Shown here piece after piece: positions 33,833 to 47,533 of a DNA stretch of 64,000 nt. The stretch is taken from the NCBI GenBank assembly GCA_021432635.1, contig MU270015.1, forward strand, positions 2,393,757 to 2,457,756, given 5' to 3'. Made by a program: the position numbers and the translations under genes. The stretch is from Thozetella sp. PMI_491 (lineage: Eukaryota > Ascomycota > Sordariomycetes > Chaetosphaeriales > Chaetosphaeriaceae). The first letter of the stretch is position 1. Each line of letters starts with the position of its first letter. The notes beneath the pieces were generated by a model. The model did no database searches and was not told the origin of the DNA. It saw nothing but the letters and a program-made list of their open reading frames with translations.

Positions 33833-35525
33833 AAAGCGGCGGCGACGAAGGCTGAACGGCGCCTTATAGTCGAGCTGAATACCTTCATTCTGACGTCGTG
33901 CTGCCTGCAATACTGGGTCTACTAACACGTTAGACAATAGGTACTGCCAAGCAGAGAATATTACTAACGATAGGAAAAGCCTAGACCGATCCAATACCAA
34001 CAACGACTATGTTTCTGGGATGATGCAGGACCTCAATATGTCCGGCGATGTCCTGAACGTCATCAATACGCTGTTTAAGTGTGCCTACTTCACGGGGCAA
34101 ATCCCGAACAATCTGGCAATGAAGTACTTCCGGCCACGCGCCTGGATACCCTTCTGCGCGGGGGTTGCTTACTCTTCGGACTAGGTTCGTACACGACTGG
34201 ATGCACATTTGCGTCCTGCGTTTCTCCCAGGCGCCTTTCGAGGGCAGCACCTTCATCGGGACGCGCAAACTGCTTGGAAGCTGGTACAAAGATGGTGGGC
34301 TCGGGAAGAGAACCGGAATATTCACCGCCAGTGGACTGACAGGTACACTCTTCCCGGGGCTGCTTCAGGGCGGTGTATATGCTAGCCCAAGTAAGTACTG
34401 CTCATCCAGTACGCTGGAGTGTCATTCATATTTGCGAAGTGCTAACCTCGCAGATTGATGGAAGGCTTGCTTCGCTAGGTGGCGGTGGCTGTTTATGGTC
34501 GACTTCTTGATCTCGCTGCCACTCGCCATATACACCTAGGCCGTTTTCCCAGGCACCACCTACATCACCAAGACGTTCTGTCTGACGGAGGGTGAGAAGA
34601 TTCTAGCGCTCGCGTGTCTCGACAAAAGCTCGGAGCACCATCATGGCAAAGTTACTAGGTACTCATTCAGGCACATCGTCTCAACATGGCACATCTACGG
34701 GTTTCGTTTTCATCTAGAAAATAGGCTTAAATTGCAAGATGTTCTCGAACAAGGCCATCATGAAGCTGTATTTGAAGAGTCTTGGCAGCTTCTCGATCAC
34801 TGATATCAACTACATCACCGCCGGGTGTCTGCCTTTGGCATTGTCTCCACTATCTTCCTCAGCTAGTACTCCGACTTTACCTACAAGTCCTGGCATGTAA
34901 GGGTCCTGCTGTCGTTCACAGCCGTGACCACGGCTGCAGTTATGTATAGCCCGCCTAGCTACAGGGTAGGGGGGNNNNNNNNNNNNNNNNNNNNNNNNNN
35001 NNNNNNNNNNNNNNNNNNNNNNNNNNNNNNNNNNNNNNNNNNNNNNNNNNNNNNNNNNNNNNNNNNNNNNNNNNNNNNNGGGGGGGTTCGCTCTATTTCT
35101 CAACGGATACTAACTAGACTGTCATGTTCGCATGGGCTAACTGTTTCATCAAGGAGGATGAGAACAAGAGATCGTTCATCGTGGCAGTCATGAACACCGC
35201 GACGGTATGCTTCTACTCTTTTTGGCCTATCAGCTTTTACGCAGCCAATCAGGGTCCCGCGTGGAGGGAGAACAGCATCGCGTAGATTGTGAGTGCCTGG
35301 TGCATGTAGATTGATACCTTGTTGGTGCGGGACTTGGAGAATCGCAACAGCCAGATTGACTTGAATGGAGGGAACCCTTTAGAGACGAGAAGTAACGATG
35401 GATCGGAGCTTAAAAAGGGCACGGCGAGCGAGAAGTTAAGGTCTAATTTAACACCGAGGTAGATGAAGCAAGACAGTAGTGCTACCACCTGCTCAGTTAT
35501 CGACATATTGACACAGGTGTATCAA
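33833..35525 (+). pseudogene. Allantoate/Dal5-type MFS permease pseudogene
   Basis: Translation in several broken frames recovers the length of a Dal5-family anion:H+ symporter: an N-terminal FILTSCCLQYWVY segment near 33,880, MMQDLNMSGD and TGQIPNNLAMKYF near 34,020-34,130, GSTFIGT and GKRTGIFTASGLTGT near 34,240-34,345, WRWLFIVDFLISLPL near 34,480, TWHIYGF near 34,690, FGIVSTIFLS near 34,840, TVMFAWAN near 35,120 and FYAANQGP near 35,230. There are many stops and shifts and a 105-base run of N in the middle. The family takes up allantoate, nicotinate or related organic anions across the plasma membrane. This copy cannot make a protein. Confidence 0.8.
34975..35079. other. Assembly gap (105 N)
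   Basis: A run of 105 undetermined bases lies inside the Dal5-type pseudogene. It is bounded on both sides by runs of G, which probably caused the sequencing break. True gap length is unknown. Confidence 0.99.
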
Positions 35526-35906
35526 TTCAATTAATTTTCGCTGTGAACCTAGCCGCCAAAAATATCAGTCGCTCACTATCTCGTTGCCAATCGGCGAATT
35601 TTCCACTTAGTTACTACATACACAATCGAGTTTATAGAGCTTCCTTCTACGAATCTACCCCATTAGCATCTTTCCAGAGTTACCCAAGTGAGTCATGTAC
35701 TTGCCCATCAAGTAGCAGTCAGACCATGTAGAGGAAGGGATAAGGATACATTCGGTCGAACGATAGATGATCACCACCTCTAGCCCGAATATCTCAATCT
35801 GGCAGGTAAGTCTGCTAGTCTCCTGGAGTAGGAGAGGTGACCGAAAACAAAATATATAAATCTCACGACTTAGAGGGTAGTTACAAGCAAGCTCTAAGGT
35901 GTTGCT
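35526..35906. other. Intergenic, no gene seen
   Basis: About 380 bases between the permease pseudogene and the 3' end of the GH30 gene. Nothing recognisable. Confidence 0.5.
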
Positions 35907-39366
<3,460 letters not shown>

Positions 39367-40961
39367 TTAAGCCTCTTTTTCCTGCACTTCCATTCCGGAA
39401 ACATTGCCTGGTGGGACGTAGGATGCCTTCCGAGGGTTCTTCTGCGCGAAAACAATATTCGTCTCCTCCAATGTACGCCCCTTAGTCTCCACCATGAAAA
39501 AGTAATAATAAATCGCCTGCAGCGTGCAGGTACCAATCCATATTCCGTACGTTTTCCACCCGATATATTTCATGGCAATCGGGGTTGCGAACAGATTGAC
39601 TAGCGCGGTGGCGCTCGTCATCATGGAAGCGAAGGCAATGCCCTTGGCGCGTTGCTCGTACATCAGGCACTCAACGGGGTACAGTTTCTGGAGTGGCGTG
39701 TAAGCGATCGAAAATACAACGGTAACCATAAACATGAATGCGATAGACCCTCTGGCGGCATCGGCGTTGTCCTAGTTAGAGCTGAACTGCTGTGTGCACA
39801 CTACCATGGCCACCCATGATAAAACTAGCCCAATGCAGCATCCGATCAGAAGCTTCCGACGGCCAAAGCCGTCGAGTTGGCTTGCCCCGAAACAAGCAGC
39901 CACCCCGGATGCCACGGCAATGCCGATGTTGATATCCATGATCTTCGTGGTACTAGTGATGCCCATGGTCTGAGGTACCGCGGGGAGGAAGTAAGAAACC
40001 GCTGCCTGCCCGGTCCATTGTGAAAACGCAGGCACAGCGACCGCACATAGAATGACGCGGTATAGCGAACTTCTCGACTTGAAGAGACACCGGTAGTCCC
40101 ACCAGCGTTTATCGGCGCCTTGCAACTCGAGCTCCTTCTCGAAATCGCGCATCTGTAGCTTCACGTAAATGGAGTCAGGATTCCATCACCGTGGTATTTA
40201 TTAATCACCTGGAGGCATTCTTCAAGTTTCCCGTGCGTATAAAGCCAGCGAGGCGATTCAGGGAAGAACGGGCAAGTGACGAGCAAGACGGCGGGGGGTA
40301 CAATTTGGAACCAGGTCGGGATAAGCCAAGACCTGTGGTCCGAATATTGGACGCAACCGCGCAGAAGGATGGCGGCGAGGAAAGACCCCGCGTAGTACAG
40401 GCAGTTGAAGAGTCCAGCCATGACACCGCGATACACCGGATGGGCAATCTCCGCGACATATGATGAGGCGCCACCGCTCGCGATTCCGGCGCCGTACCCG
40501 ATGAAAAAGCGACCCGCGAGGTACTGTGAGAGCTCCTCTGATCTCCCCTGAAGTATTGTACCAAGGGTAATGACTAGGGCTCCAATGATAATTCCTGCAC
40601 GCCGCCCCCTGGAATCGGCAAAAGGCCCACTAAACGGAACGGCGCAAACGCCCCCAATCGCGTACATGGAGGAGATGAGGCCGGTCTGAACCCCAACAAT
40701 CGAAGCGCCAAATTGGGTTTGGAACGAGGGCAAGGCAATAAGCGTCCCCATCAGCGATGCGTCGTAGCCTGTCATGGTCGTCTCGAGGAACATGCAGAGA
40801 CAAATACCCCACAGCTTCACCATGCTCCCTCTGAATACCCTGACTGGCTCCACTTTCGCTGCAGCTTGCAAAGCTCCGATGCCTCCCATCGTTGGATCCG
40901 GCCCTAAAGCTGATTGTTCAATTTGGTAGACGGCGTGCGTCTCTTTCTCCATAACGGTCAT
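39367..40961 (-). pseudogene. MFS sugar transporter with one frameshift and one stop
   Basis: Nearly the whole of a 12-span fungal sugar porter is present without introns: GYDASLMGTL in the first span, the loop ADSRGRRAG, PESPRWLY before the central loop, GFGRRKLL, PVECLMYEQRAKG and the closing ETKGRTLEE. Two lesions break it. At about 40,181-40,186 one base is missing, so the frame runs into a stop after ILTPFT, whereas the next frame continues NPDSIYVKLQM. At 39,772-39,774 a TAG replaces a sense codon (one C-to-T step from CAG) between FSSN and DNADAARGS. Everything else is well kept, so inactivation is recent or due to assembly error. Such carriers import hexoses, pentoses or disaccharides across the plasma membrane. 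Confidence 0.85.
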
Positions 40962-41495
40962 TATAACAGGACGAGGGCTTCAGAAGAATCGCAGCGTTTT
41001 TTTTCGCCCTGAGGTGAAGACAGTGTGTGTCAATGCCCACCTTAGCTGTGGACAGCTTGATACATGGACACGAGGTCCCGAAGGCCAGATGCGACGTGGA
41101 TCTTAGGATATATTCATCATAACCACCAGCAAGACATCCCTTCATCCCCACGGAGTTTCTAGCGTGGTTGGCTGCCTTGCGGGGTACCGGGTCGGCGTGG
41201 TCTAAGGCGGCCATATGGAGCATCAACGCACTTTAGTGACTGAAACCCTGATGCAATGGGCTACGAGGCATTGGTAAGACAGTACGGTTCCCATATAATG
41301 TCGAAGGCGTCATTATAAGGACAGTATGGCCCCCCATAGATTGAAACAAACACTGACAGTGGTTTATCCCACTGCGGCAAATTACAAAAAGAAATTAGTA
41401 TTAAAAAGAAGAAAAAGCGAGGAAGGAAAAAAAGCTCTTCTTGGGGCTCTGTCTGTTCCACTGTGCTGGACCGTTACGAGTAAGACGCCACCTAA
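40962..41495. other. Intergenic, no gene seen
   Basis: About 530 bases upstream of the transporter pseudogene; should hold its former promoter. No family sequence. Confidence 0.5.
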
Positions 41496-42157
41496 TTACT
41501 CCTTACCATCGAGGGTTGGACACTGGACAAGCACAGCCACCGAATTATCTCCTGGAAAATTTCTTTCCATGGTCTGAGAGTTGCAAATACTCTCCCCTGG
41601 TCGACGCATCACACTTCCATTAGGACATTGATGATACCATGTATACTGCAGTACCGCCCATGGCATCTTCCTTTGCCCTTTGTCCTTCTGATTCTCGAAG
41701 GTAACAGTGAATTCCATGCATCTTCCATATCGGCTGAAACGAAAGTCGCGCATCTGCCGCTCATTCTGCGCGGGGATCAATGGCTTGACACCTTTCCCCC
41801 TTAGCCCGCAGATACAGATAGCAGAAGAAATGCCCCAGTCTCCGCAGCAGTCGGACATGAAAGCTATAGATTGATCATCTGGCGACCATCGGGGTAAGCA
41901 ATCGTCGTATTTTCCACCCATGAATGGCCGTGGTGACATGGGCGAAGCGTATTCGCAATCCAAATCGGTGCTAGCACGTTAACCCCCCTAGTTTGTGGCC
42001 CAGCTTGGCCTTCTTTGCTCGTTGCGTATGCAATTTGGCTGTTATCCGGCGATAGCTTAATTATAGCAAGAATAACGAGATCCAGGACCCGCTGTATTAA
42101 CAGACTCGTTCTCAGCATGATGCCGTTAATTGCTTGACATTTGGGCGAAGATATCAT
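41496..42157 (-). pseudogene. S9 prolyl-oligopeptidase-type peptidase fragment
   Basis: Two overlapping minus-strand frames resemble the beta-propeller part of S9 peptidases (dipeptidyl-peptidase V/acylaminoacyl-peptidase type). The upstream one (from 42,157) carries IKLSPDNSQIAYATSKE and the downstream one PRWSPDDQSIAFMSD, GDWGISSAI and VKPLIPAQNERQM; together they follow the family order with a shift near 41,900-41,960. The alpha/beta-hydrolase catalytic domain (Ser-Asp-His) is absent from the window, and the frame loses resemblance towards 41,500. It is a truncated remnant. Confidence 0.65.
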
Positions 42158-42943
42158 GGCGAAAGGGGATATGCTAAGGATACCTAATTTTTTAGGACAC
42201 CACCGACAAAAAACGCCACTTTGAGCTATCAGAAACTAGCTGACAAAATTTTAGGTGACGTCACTAACTCTACGGCCGAGAACTAGCTAAGTTGATAATT
42301 ATCGGGAACCAGGCGGTAAGCCTGCTGGATTCCCTGCCATTCGTCCATCCCTCGGCTGTGGAATCTTTTGAGACATTTTGCCTATGACTCATATAATAGA
42401 CTAGTCTTGTCTAGCACCGGAAGAATTCCCTTCTTGCTAACGGCTGCGGTCACTTGTTGCTCTGTGACTCATTGTATGTGGATGCTACGCTATTTGATCA
42501 GCGCTAGCCACGGAAAGGAAGGTAGGGGAGTGTTACTATTAAAATATTTTACAACTACTAAATGATTGATAATCATCACTCCATATAACAAGAAGAGCTC
42601 GCCGGCACAGGCGGCCAGTGACACGGCCATGTAATCTGTTTTGCGGCCGCCCCCTGCTATCCATCTGCAGGTGCCACTGCCGGAATACCCACCACCTGTT
42701 ATCTTATACAGCTAGGAGTAGAGCTGCGACTTGAAGCATGTGCTACCATGCATCTTTGTTCCGGATGCCGTCTTACAAGTGCAACCGAGGCCATGATTAG
42801 TGTAGCTACATATATATATATGAGACATGGCTGTGATATGATATCTAAGACTTTGAAACCAACAGCAATCGGATTACAATTTCGAGCAATTCAGGAGCTC
42901 TGTGACCAAGCTGAGACCAAATTCACTCTCCCCGTTAATCAAA
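42158..42943. other. Intergenic, no gene seen
   Basis: About 790 bases upstream of the aldo-keto reductase. It includes the AT-rich tail of the S9 remnant and the reductase promoter. Confidence 0.5.
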
Positions 42944-44113
42944 ATGACGACACAGGCCAAGAGCGGCGTAAAGGTTGTCTTCGGGGCTATGACTATAGGC
43001 AGCACAGGTACCCCATTGCCCTTGAAACGTCGTCAATCTGAGATGTACGCTAAATCACGTGATTAGCTCGAGTTCCCAACATTGATGACGCCGCCGCCAT
43101 CCTGGATGTCTTCCAGAAGTTTGGCCTAAATGAGATCGATACTGCGCGTGGTTATAGTAATGGAACTTCTGAAGAGTATCTAGCCGAGCTTAAATGGCAG
43201 GATCGTGGCATTGTGTTGGCCACCAAGTTGTCGCCGACTGCTAACCCTAGCCCGACTGCTTACACCCACAAGCCAGCGGATTTGCGACGTGGTATCCAGG
43301 CATCTCTTTCCGCCTTGAAGACTGGACAAATTGATCTAGTAGGTTCCGAAATATACCTTTTTGCAAACTCTTTCCCTGGCTGTCCATGCTGGAACATATG
43401 TCAACCTATTTTGGGGAAGTTCTTTCTAATCGGAAACCCCACAGTGGTATCTTCACTTTCCTGATCATCATACTCCATACGAAGAAACCTTGCGAGAGGT
43501 GAACAAGATGTACGAGGAAGGGCTTTTCCGCCGGTTTGGCATCAGCAACTTTCCCGCTTGGCAAGTAGCCCAACTCTGTGAGATCTGCAACCGCAATGGC
43601 TGGAAGAAGCCCGACGTGTACCAGGGTCTCTATAGCGCACTACAGCGCACTGTGGAACAAGAATTGTTCCCATGTCTGAGATACTATGGTATTGCCTTCT
43701 ACGAGTACAATCCTTTGGCTGGGGGCATGTTGACAGACAAATACCAACGCGATATGATGGAGTGGCCGGCTGGGAGTCGTTTTGACCCGGTGAAAGGGGC
43801 CGCACACTACCGGGCCCGATATTGGAACGACGCCTACTTTCAAGCGCTAGATATCATCAGACCGGTTGCGGCGAAGCTTGGCATCAGCACCGCAGAAGCG
43901 GCACTTAGGTGGGCCAAATACCATAGCAAACTTCGCGGCGAAGCCGGTGATGCCATTATTGTCGCCGCAACGAGTCCGAAGCAGCTACAGGACAACCTCA
44001 CGTCCTTAAACAATGGTCCACTACCTGAAGAGATGGTGAAGGCTCTCGATGACGGATGGGCTGTGGCTAGAGGAGTGGCTGTGAAGCCGTACTTTAGACC
44101 AATTCCAGAATGA
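42944..44113 (+). CDS. Aldo-keto reductase, AKR7-type (aflatoxin-aldehyde-reductase-like), 332 residues
   Basis: Exons 42,944-43,007, 43,073-43,338 and 43,445-44,113 (introns 65 and 106 nt) sum to 332 codons plus stop. The protein opens VKVVFGAMTIGS, the AKR7 start. The catalytic tetrad is visible: Asp44 and Tyr49 in EIDTARGYSN, Lys73 in LATKLSP, and His114 in WYLHFPD, which only appears after removing the second intron. Further family blocks are GLFRRFGISNF, YNPLAGGMLTDKY, FDP and the cofactor loop AATSPKQLQDNL. AKR7 enzymes reduce aldehydes and ketones with NADPH in the cytosol, often in detoxification. The gene looks intact. The start was chosen as the first ATG in frame with the VFGAMT block. 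Confidence 0.9.
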
Positions 44114-44861
44114 TCCGACTAAGAATAGCTGCTACTCTACGCCTAGCTGTCATGTGGAAGAACCTTCACTTATGGTACACGTGATTGCACCTGACTGTGT
44201 CTATTATGATAGGTTCCGGCATTTCCGCTGATAGTGACGCTCGAAAAAATGCAAGGTATCTCGCCAGCCAGAGTGCTCCGCAGAAGAATTTGAGCCTGTG
44301 TTTTCTAGGGCATTGTTAGTCCGCCTAGAATCAACGTTTATTTGTATACAAATCATGGCCATATTTTGCTAGTAATCGAAACTTTCTGTAAGCAGTGTTG
44401 TTACTGCCAATATGTTTGATGTTCGCATAACTGGCAAGTCTCCTAGTCAAGACTATAAGACTCCTTATGTATAAAAAGATGATAATGATAAATACGGCAT
44501 CGTATTCTATATTCTTGGTGCGACTCAATGTTGTCTAGCCGACAAAACTTGATTGGGATATAGTCTCCGGTACCTAACATATGACATGATCCTTCAAGCG
44601 AAACACCAGCGCCACCGCACAGCACTAAGAATCTGCAAGGCCAACCAGGTCCTAATTCCGGACCAGCTTAATACGCCACACCTTCAAAGAAAGGACTAGC
44701 TCCCAATTCATAGTTCGCCAGCCTTCTTCAGATATTATCGTTTGCCTTTTCCGGGTATATGACAAATCCTCGGCGACTTTCAGGAGCAGTAATCATCCCT
44801 CGTAAATCAGACCCCACCTCGGAGACTTTGCACCTCATGGGCGGGGCTTGCTGTATCCATG
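44114..44861. other. Intergenic, no gene seen
   Basis: About 750 bases between the aldo-keto reductase and the TATA box of the SDR. Contains a GCGGGG (possible CreA site) at 44,841-44,846. Confidence 0.5.
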
Positions 44862-44869
44862 TATAAATA
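44862..44869 (+). promoter_or_regulatory. TATA box of the SDR gene
   Basis: TATAAATA lies 94 bases before the ATG at 44,956. The frame is open further upstream to an ATG at 44,848, which lies before this TATA box and so would not be in the transcript; the box therefore argues for the start at 44,956. Confidence 0.5.
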
Positions 44870-44955
44870 CGGGTATTAGGTACAGTAATCTTCATTTGTT
44901 CTTCTTGACATGTATTATTATCTGCATAGAGCTTATATGTTTAACATCCGCAATC

Positions 44956-45855
44956 ATGGAATATTTCCGACCCTCGAACGCGATGAGCATCTGGGCCGTC
45001 ACAACTACAGTTCACTCTGACAGTTATCCTTATATTGATCCGTTGAAAGCAGACCTGAAGGGGAAGTCGGTTTTTGTAACCGGAGCTTCGCGAGGCATTG
45101 GCAGGTCCATTGCCATTGCATTTGCTGTCGCTGGCTGCTCACGTATCGGGGTGGCCGCGCGAGGGTCGCTAGCGGGAGTCGAAGCCGATATCATTTCGGC
45201 CGCCGTCGCAGCGCGGGGCACAAAGCCAGAAATTCTGCTTATCAACATGGACCTGGTGTCGGAAGAGAGCGTCAAGGAAGCTGCAGTAACCGTCTCCCAA
45301 ATGTTTGGAGGAGTCCTTGACGTGCTCGTCAATAATGCCGGCGACTCCGAATCGCCATCAAAGATTGGCGACATGAAAGCAGATACATCGGAGTGGTGGA
45401 AGACTATGGAAGTGAATATCAGAGGCATATATCTAACTTGCCACCACTTCCTTCCCATCATTCTCAATTCTAACTCCAAGACTATTATCAACCTGACGAG
45501 TGGCGCCGCTGCGGTCCTCTCTGGGTTAGCGTCAGCGTACGGCACATCAAAGCTCGCGGCGTGCCGACTCACCGAGTTCCTTGACGTACTGTACTGCAAA
45601 GAGGGACTAGTCTCCTATGCGCTGGAGCCTGGAGCCGTGCAGACGGATTTGGCGGAGAAGCTTCATCCTGATTTCCGGGGCTATCTCACCGATAAAGCCG
45701 AGCTGGCTGCACACACTGCTGTTTGGCTTGTGGGCAATGGAGGGAAATGGCTGTCGTCAAGATACATCTCGTCAAAATGGGACATGGAAGAGTTGGAGAA
45801 GAGGAAGGAAGAGATAGTGGAGAAAGACTTATTTACATTCCGTCTAACCTTGTGA
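44956..45855 (+). CDS. Short-chain dehydrogenase/reductase, 299 residues
   Basis: Single exon. A classical SDR: the cofactor motif TGASRGIG (residues 42-49), NNAG (126-129), catalytic Ser182 in NLTSGAA and the YxxxK pair Tyr195/Lys199 in SAYGTSKLA, followed by LEPGAVQTDL. The Arg in TGASRGIG and the following basic residues suggest NADP(H). Substrate unknown; related fungal enzymes work in secondary metabolism or detoxification. The start at 44,956 was preferred over an in-frame ATG at 44,848 because the latter precedes the TATA box and would add a hydrophobic leader foreign to the family. The C-terminus (KRKEEIVEKDLFTFRL) is typical of fungal members. It lies downstream of the aldo-keto reductase on the same strand. 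Intact. Confidence 0.9.
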   Translation: MEYFRPSNAMSIWAVTTTVHSDSYPYIDPLKADLKGKSVFVTGASRGIGRSIAIAFAVAGCSRIGVAARGSLAGVEADIISAAVAARGTKPEILLINMDLVSEESVKEAAVTVSQMFGGVLDVLVNNAGDSESPSKIGDMKADTSEWWKTMEVNIRGIYLTCHHFLPIILNSNSKTIINLTSGAAAVLSGLASAYGTSKLAACRLTEFLDVLYCKEGLVSYALEPGAVQTDLAEKLHPDFRGYLTDKAELAAHTAVWLVGNGGKWLSSRYISSKWDMEELEKRKEEIVEKDLFTFRLTL

Positions 45856-45914
45856 TGGGCGCATAGGCATATGATAGTATGGAAGAAGACTAGAGGTTAG
45901 TAGGTGATGCTGTC

Positions 45915-46640
45915 CTATGTCGATCGATTTGAAGCCCACTTCCTCTGATGTAATAGGATGGAAACAATTGGATCTGTGATGTTAAGACCAAGTCCTTGGT
46001 ATACAGAAACCCTCTCCTCATCTGGAGGCTCAGCATTCATCTTCGCAAAGTCCTCTTCGTATTTGATTCCTTTGTCATGGGCACGGTTTAGGTAGATCAA
46101 ACCGCCACCTTTGACATCGACACCCCCCACCGGTACCCATGTGGTGAAACTATCTAGTTGGCGGACCTGCTCTCAGAAAGATCTGATCGTAGTGCACGGG
46201 CGTTGTCTGCCCACCAGGCACCGAGTGCCGAAGAATGGAGCGAGGGAGGCACCACGGCTCTGAAAAACTGCACAGATTTGCGACAAAGGGCTCAAGAATA
46301 TTAACGGCATGTTTTTAGAAGTCGAGGTAGAACAGGGCCTTGTGGCTGCGGATCGAATTTTCCACAAATGGGCCTTCGTTTTTCACCCCAAGGGCAATTC
46401 GCACAGCGCTGGGAATCAGGTAGTCTTTCCAATCGGCGCCTGAGAAAATCCCATCTGCACGTATATGCGAGCTTTTGCTCTGCTTGAATGTCTTTACCTC
46501 TGCCTTGTATCCTCAGTGACCGCGCTTTCCTTTACGGGGAGCGAATACACCGGCTCGGCAAGGTAGCTTGCGGAGCCCAAACAGTTCATCGAAGGAAAGC
46601 TGGCGGAACAGGCCGCTGACGTCGAATCTTGCAGTCCTCC
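45915..46640 (-). pseudogene. Phytanoyl-CoA dioxygenase (PhyH) family pseudogene
   Basis: Minus-strand translation in two frames gives a PhyH-like protein: DYLIPSAVRIALG near 46,410, ENSIRSHKALFYLDF near 46,340, PVHYDQIFLRAGPPT near 46,170 with the iron-binding His-x-Asp motif, and in another frame GGVDVKGGGLIYLNRAHD near 46,100 and EEDFAKMNAEPPDEERVS near 46,030. The second metal-binding His and the C-terminal part are missing, and a shift lies between the blocks near 46,140. The family hydroxylates substrates using Fe(II) and 2-oxoglutarate and is common in secondary metabolism. The remnant is truncated and cannot be active. Confidence 0.7.
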
Positions 46641-46846
46641 GATTTCTACGCTTTAGGAATCTCTGTTAAAACACCGAAATGTACCCAAGAACAAGGTGGA
46701 AGATGCACGTGCCATCGTGGTGGAAAGCATCTGGAAGATGACGGCGTAAAAGAAATATCCGGGTGAGAATCCCCGCAGAAACAACCACGTCGTCCGAGAC
46801 GAAGCAGCGGAGAATACTCGGAGCATCACTCCCAGTCTTCAACTAA

Positions 46847-47533
46847 ATGGTAGTCGCCGCTGCTGCTCTAGCTAGCGAGATCGATGCAGCGGCAGAGGCG
46901 GTGAATGGGACGCTCTTTAGGGACCATAGCGGTCAATATTGACACCTTGTTGGCAGAGAGCCCCTCAGCAGCAAGTGTGCAACCTTTAGCTACTGGCTCA
47001 CCAATAAGGGTCATATGGGAAGCTGGCTTTACGCAAACAGCCCGGGCTACAAACTCTTCCGATCTGTGACGGACTACGGGGTAAAGAGCGATAGCGTCTA
47101 GAACGCTTATACTTCGGAGAGAGCTCTTTCTTGTCAGGATAAGGACAGGCTCCAAGAGCAAATCGCCGCACTCTACCTGCCGAGTAGTGCTCCCGCCTTT
47201 TTGGACAATGTGCTTTTCCATGAGATACTGGTTCAACTTTCTATTATACCGGTGAAGTAGAGAAAAACTCAGTCTTAGTCTATATTTATCACCCAGCGAG
47301 GAACTTCAGCACCGAACCCGAGGAAGCGCGACCAGACTTAATTAAGAAGTCAACGAAATCGCGCGCCCGATCCTTGAAAATGGAACCAAATGGGAGTGCA
47401 ACATTTACTAGGGTCCTCAAGACAACTGGCGGAGCAACGGTATGATACTGCCAATGGGATATCCTGAACTGTTAGAGGAGTGGATCACGAAGAATAACGC
47501 AATTCCATACGAAGGTGACGGTCACTCTTGACT
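46847..47533 (+). pseudogene. Decayed gene of unknown family
   Basis: One plus-strand frame from ATG 46,847 to 47,260 reads as a plausible globular protein (TLFRDHSGQY, CATFSYWLTNKGHMGSWLY, LFRSVTDYGVKSDSV, FLDNVLFHEILVQLS) with two internal stops, TGA at about 46,940 and TAG at about 47,099. Both sit where Trp would fit and both are one G-to-A step from TGG, as RIP on the other strand would cause. A further stretch at about 47,349-47,530 (ENGTKWECNIY, GPQDNWRSNG, LPMGYPELLEEW) continues the same style after a gap and also carries a TAG. I do not recognise the family. Upstream 46,670-46,846 may hold more of it (KVEDARAIVVESIWKMTA). Confidence 0.5.

Noticed and set aside
34810-35193. Open frames running through the N gap
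   Set aside because: They owe their length to undetermined bases; the underlying sequence is the Dal5-type pseudogene.
44848-44955. Upstream ATG adding a 36-residue hydrophobic leader to the SDR
   Set aside because: It lies before the TATA box at 44,862, so would not be transcribed, and the SDR family member starts well at 44,956.
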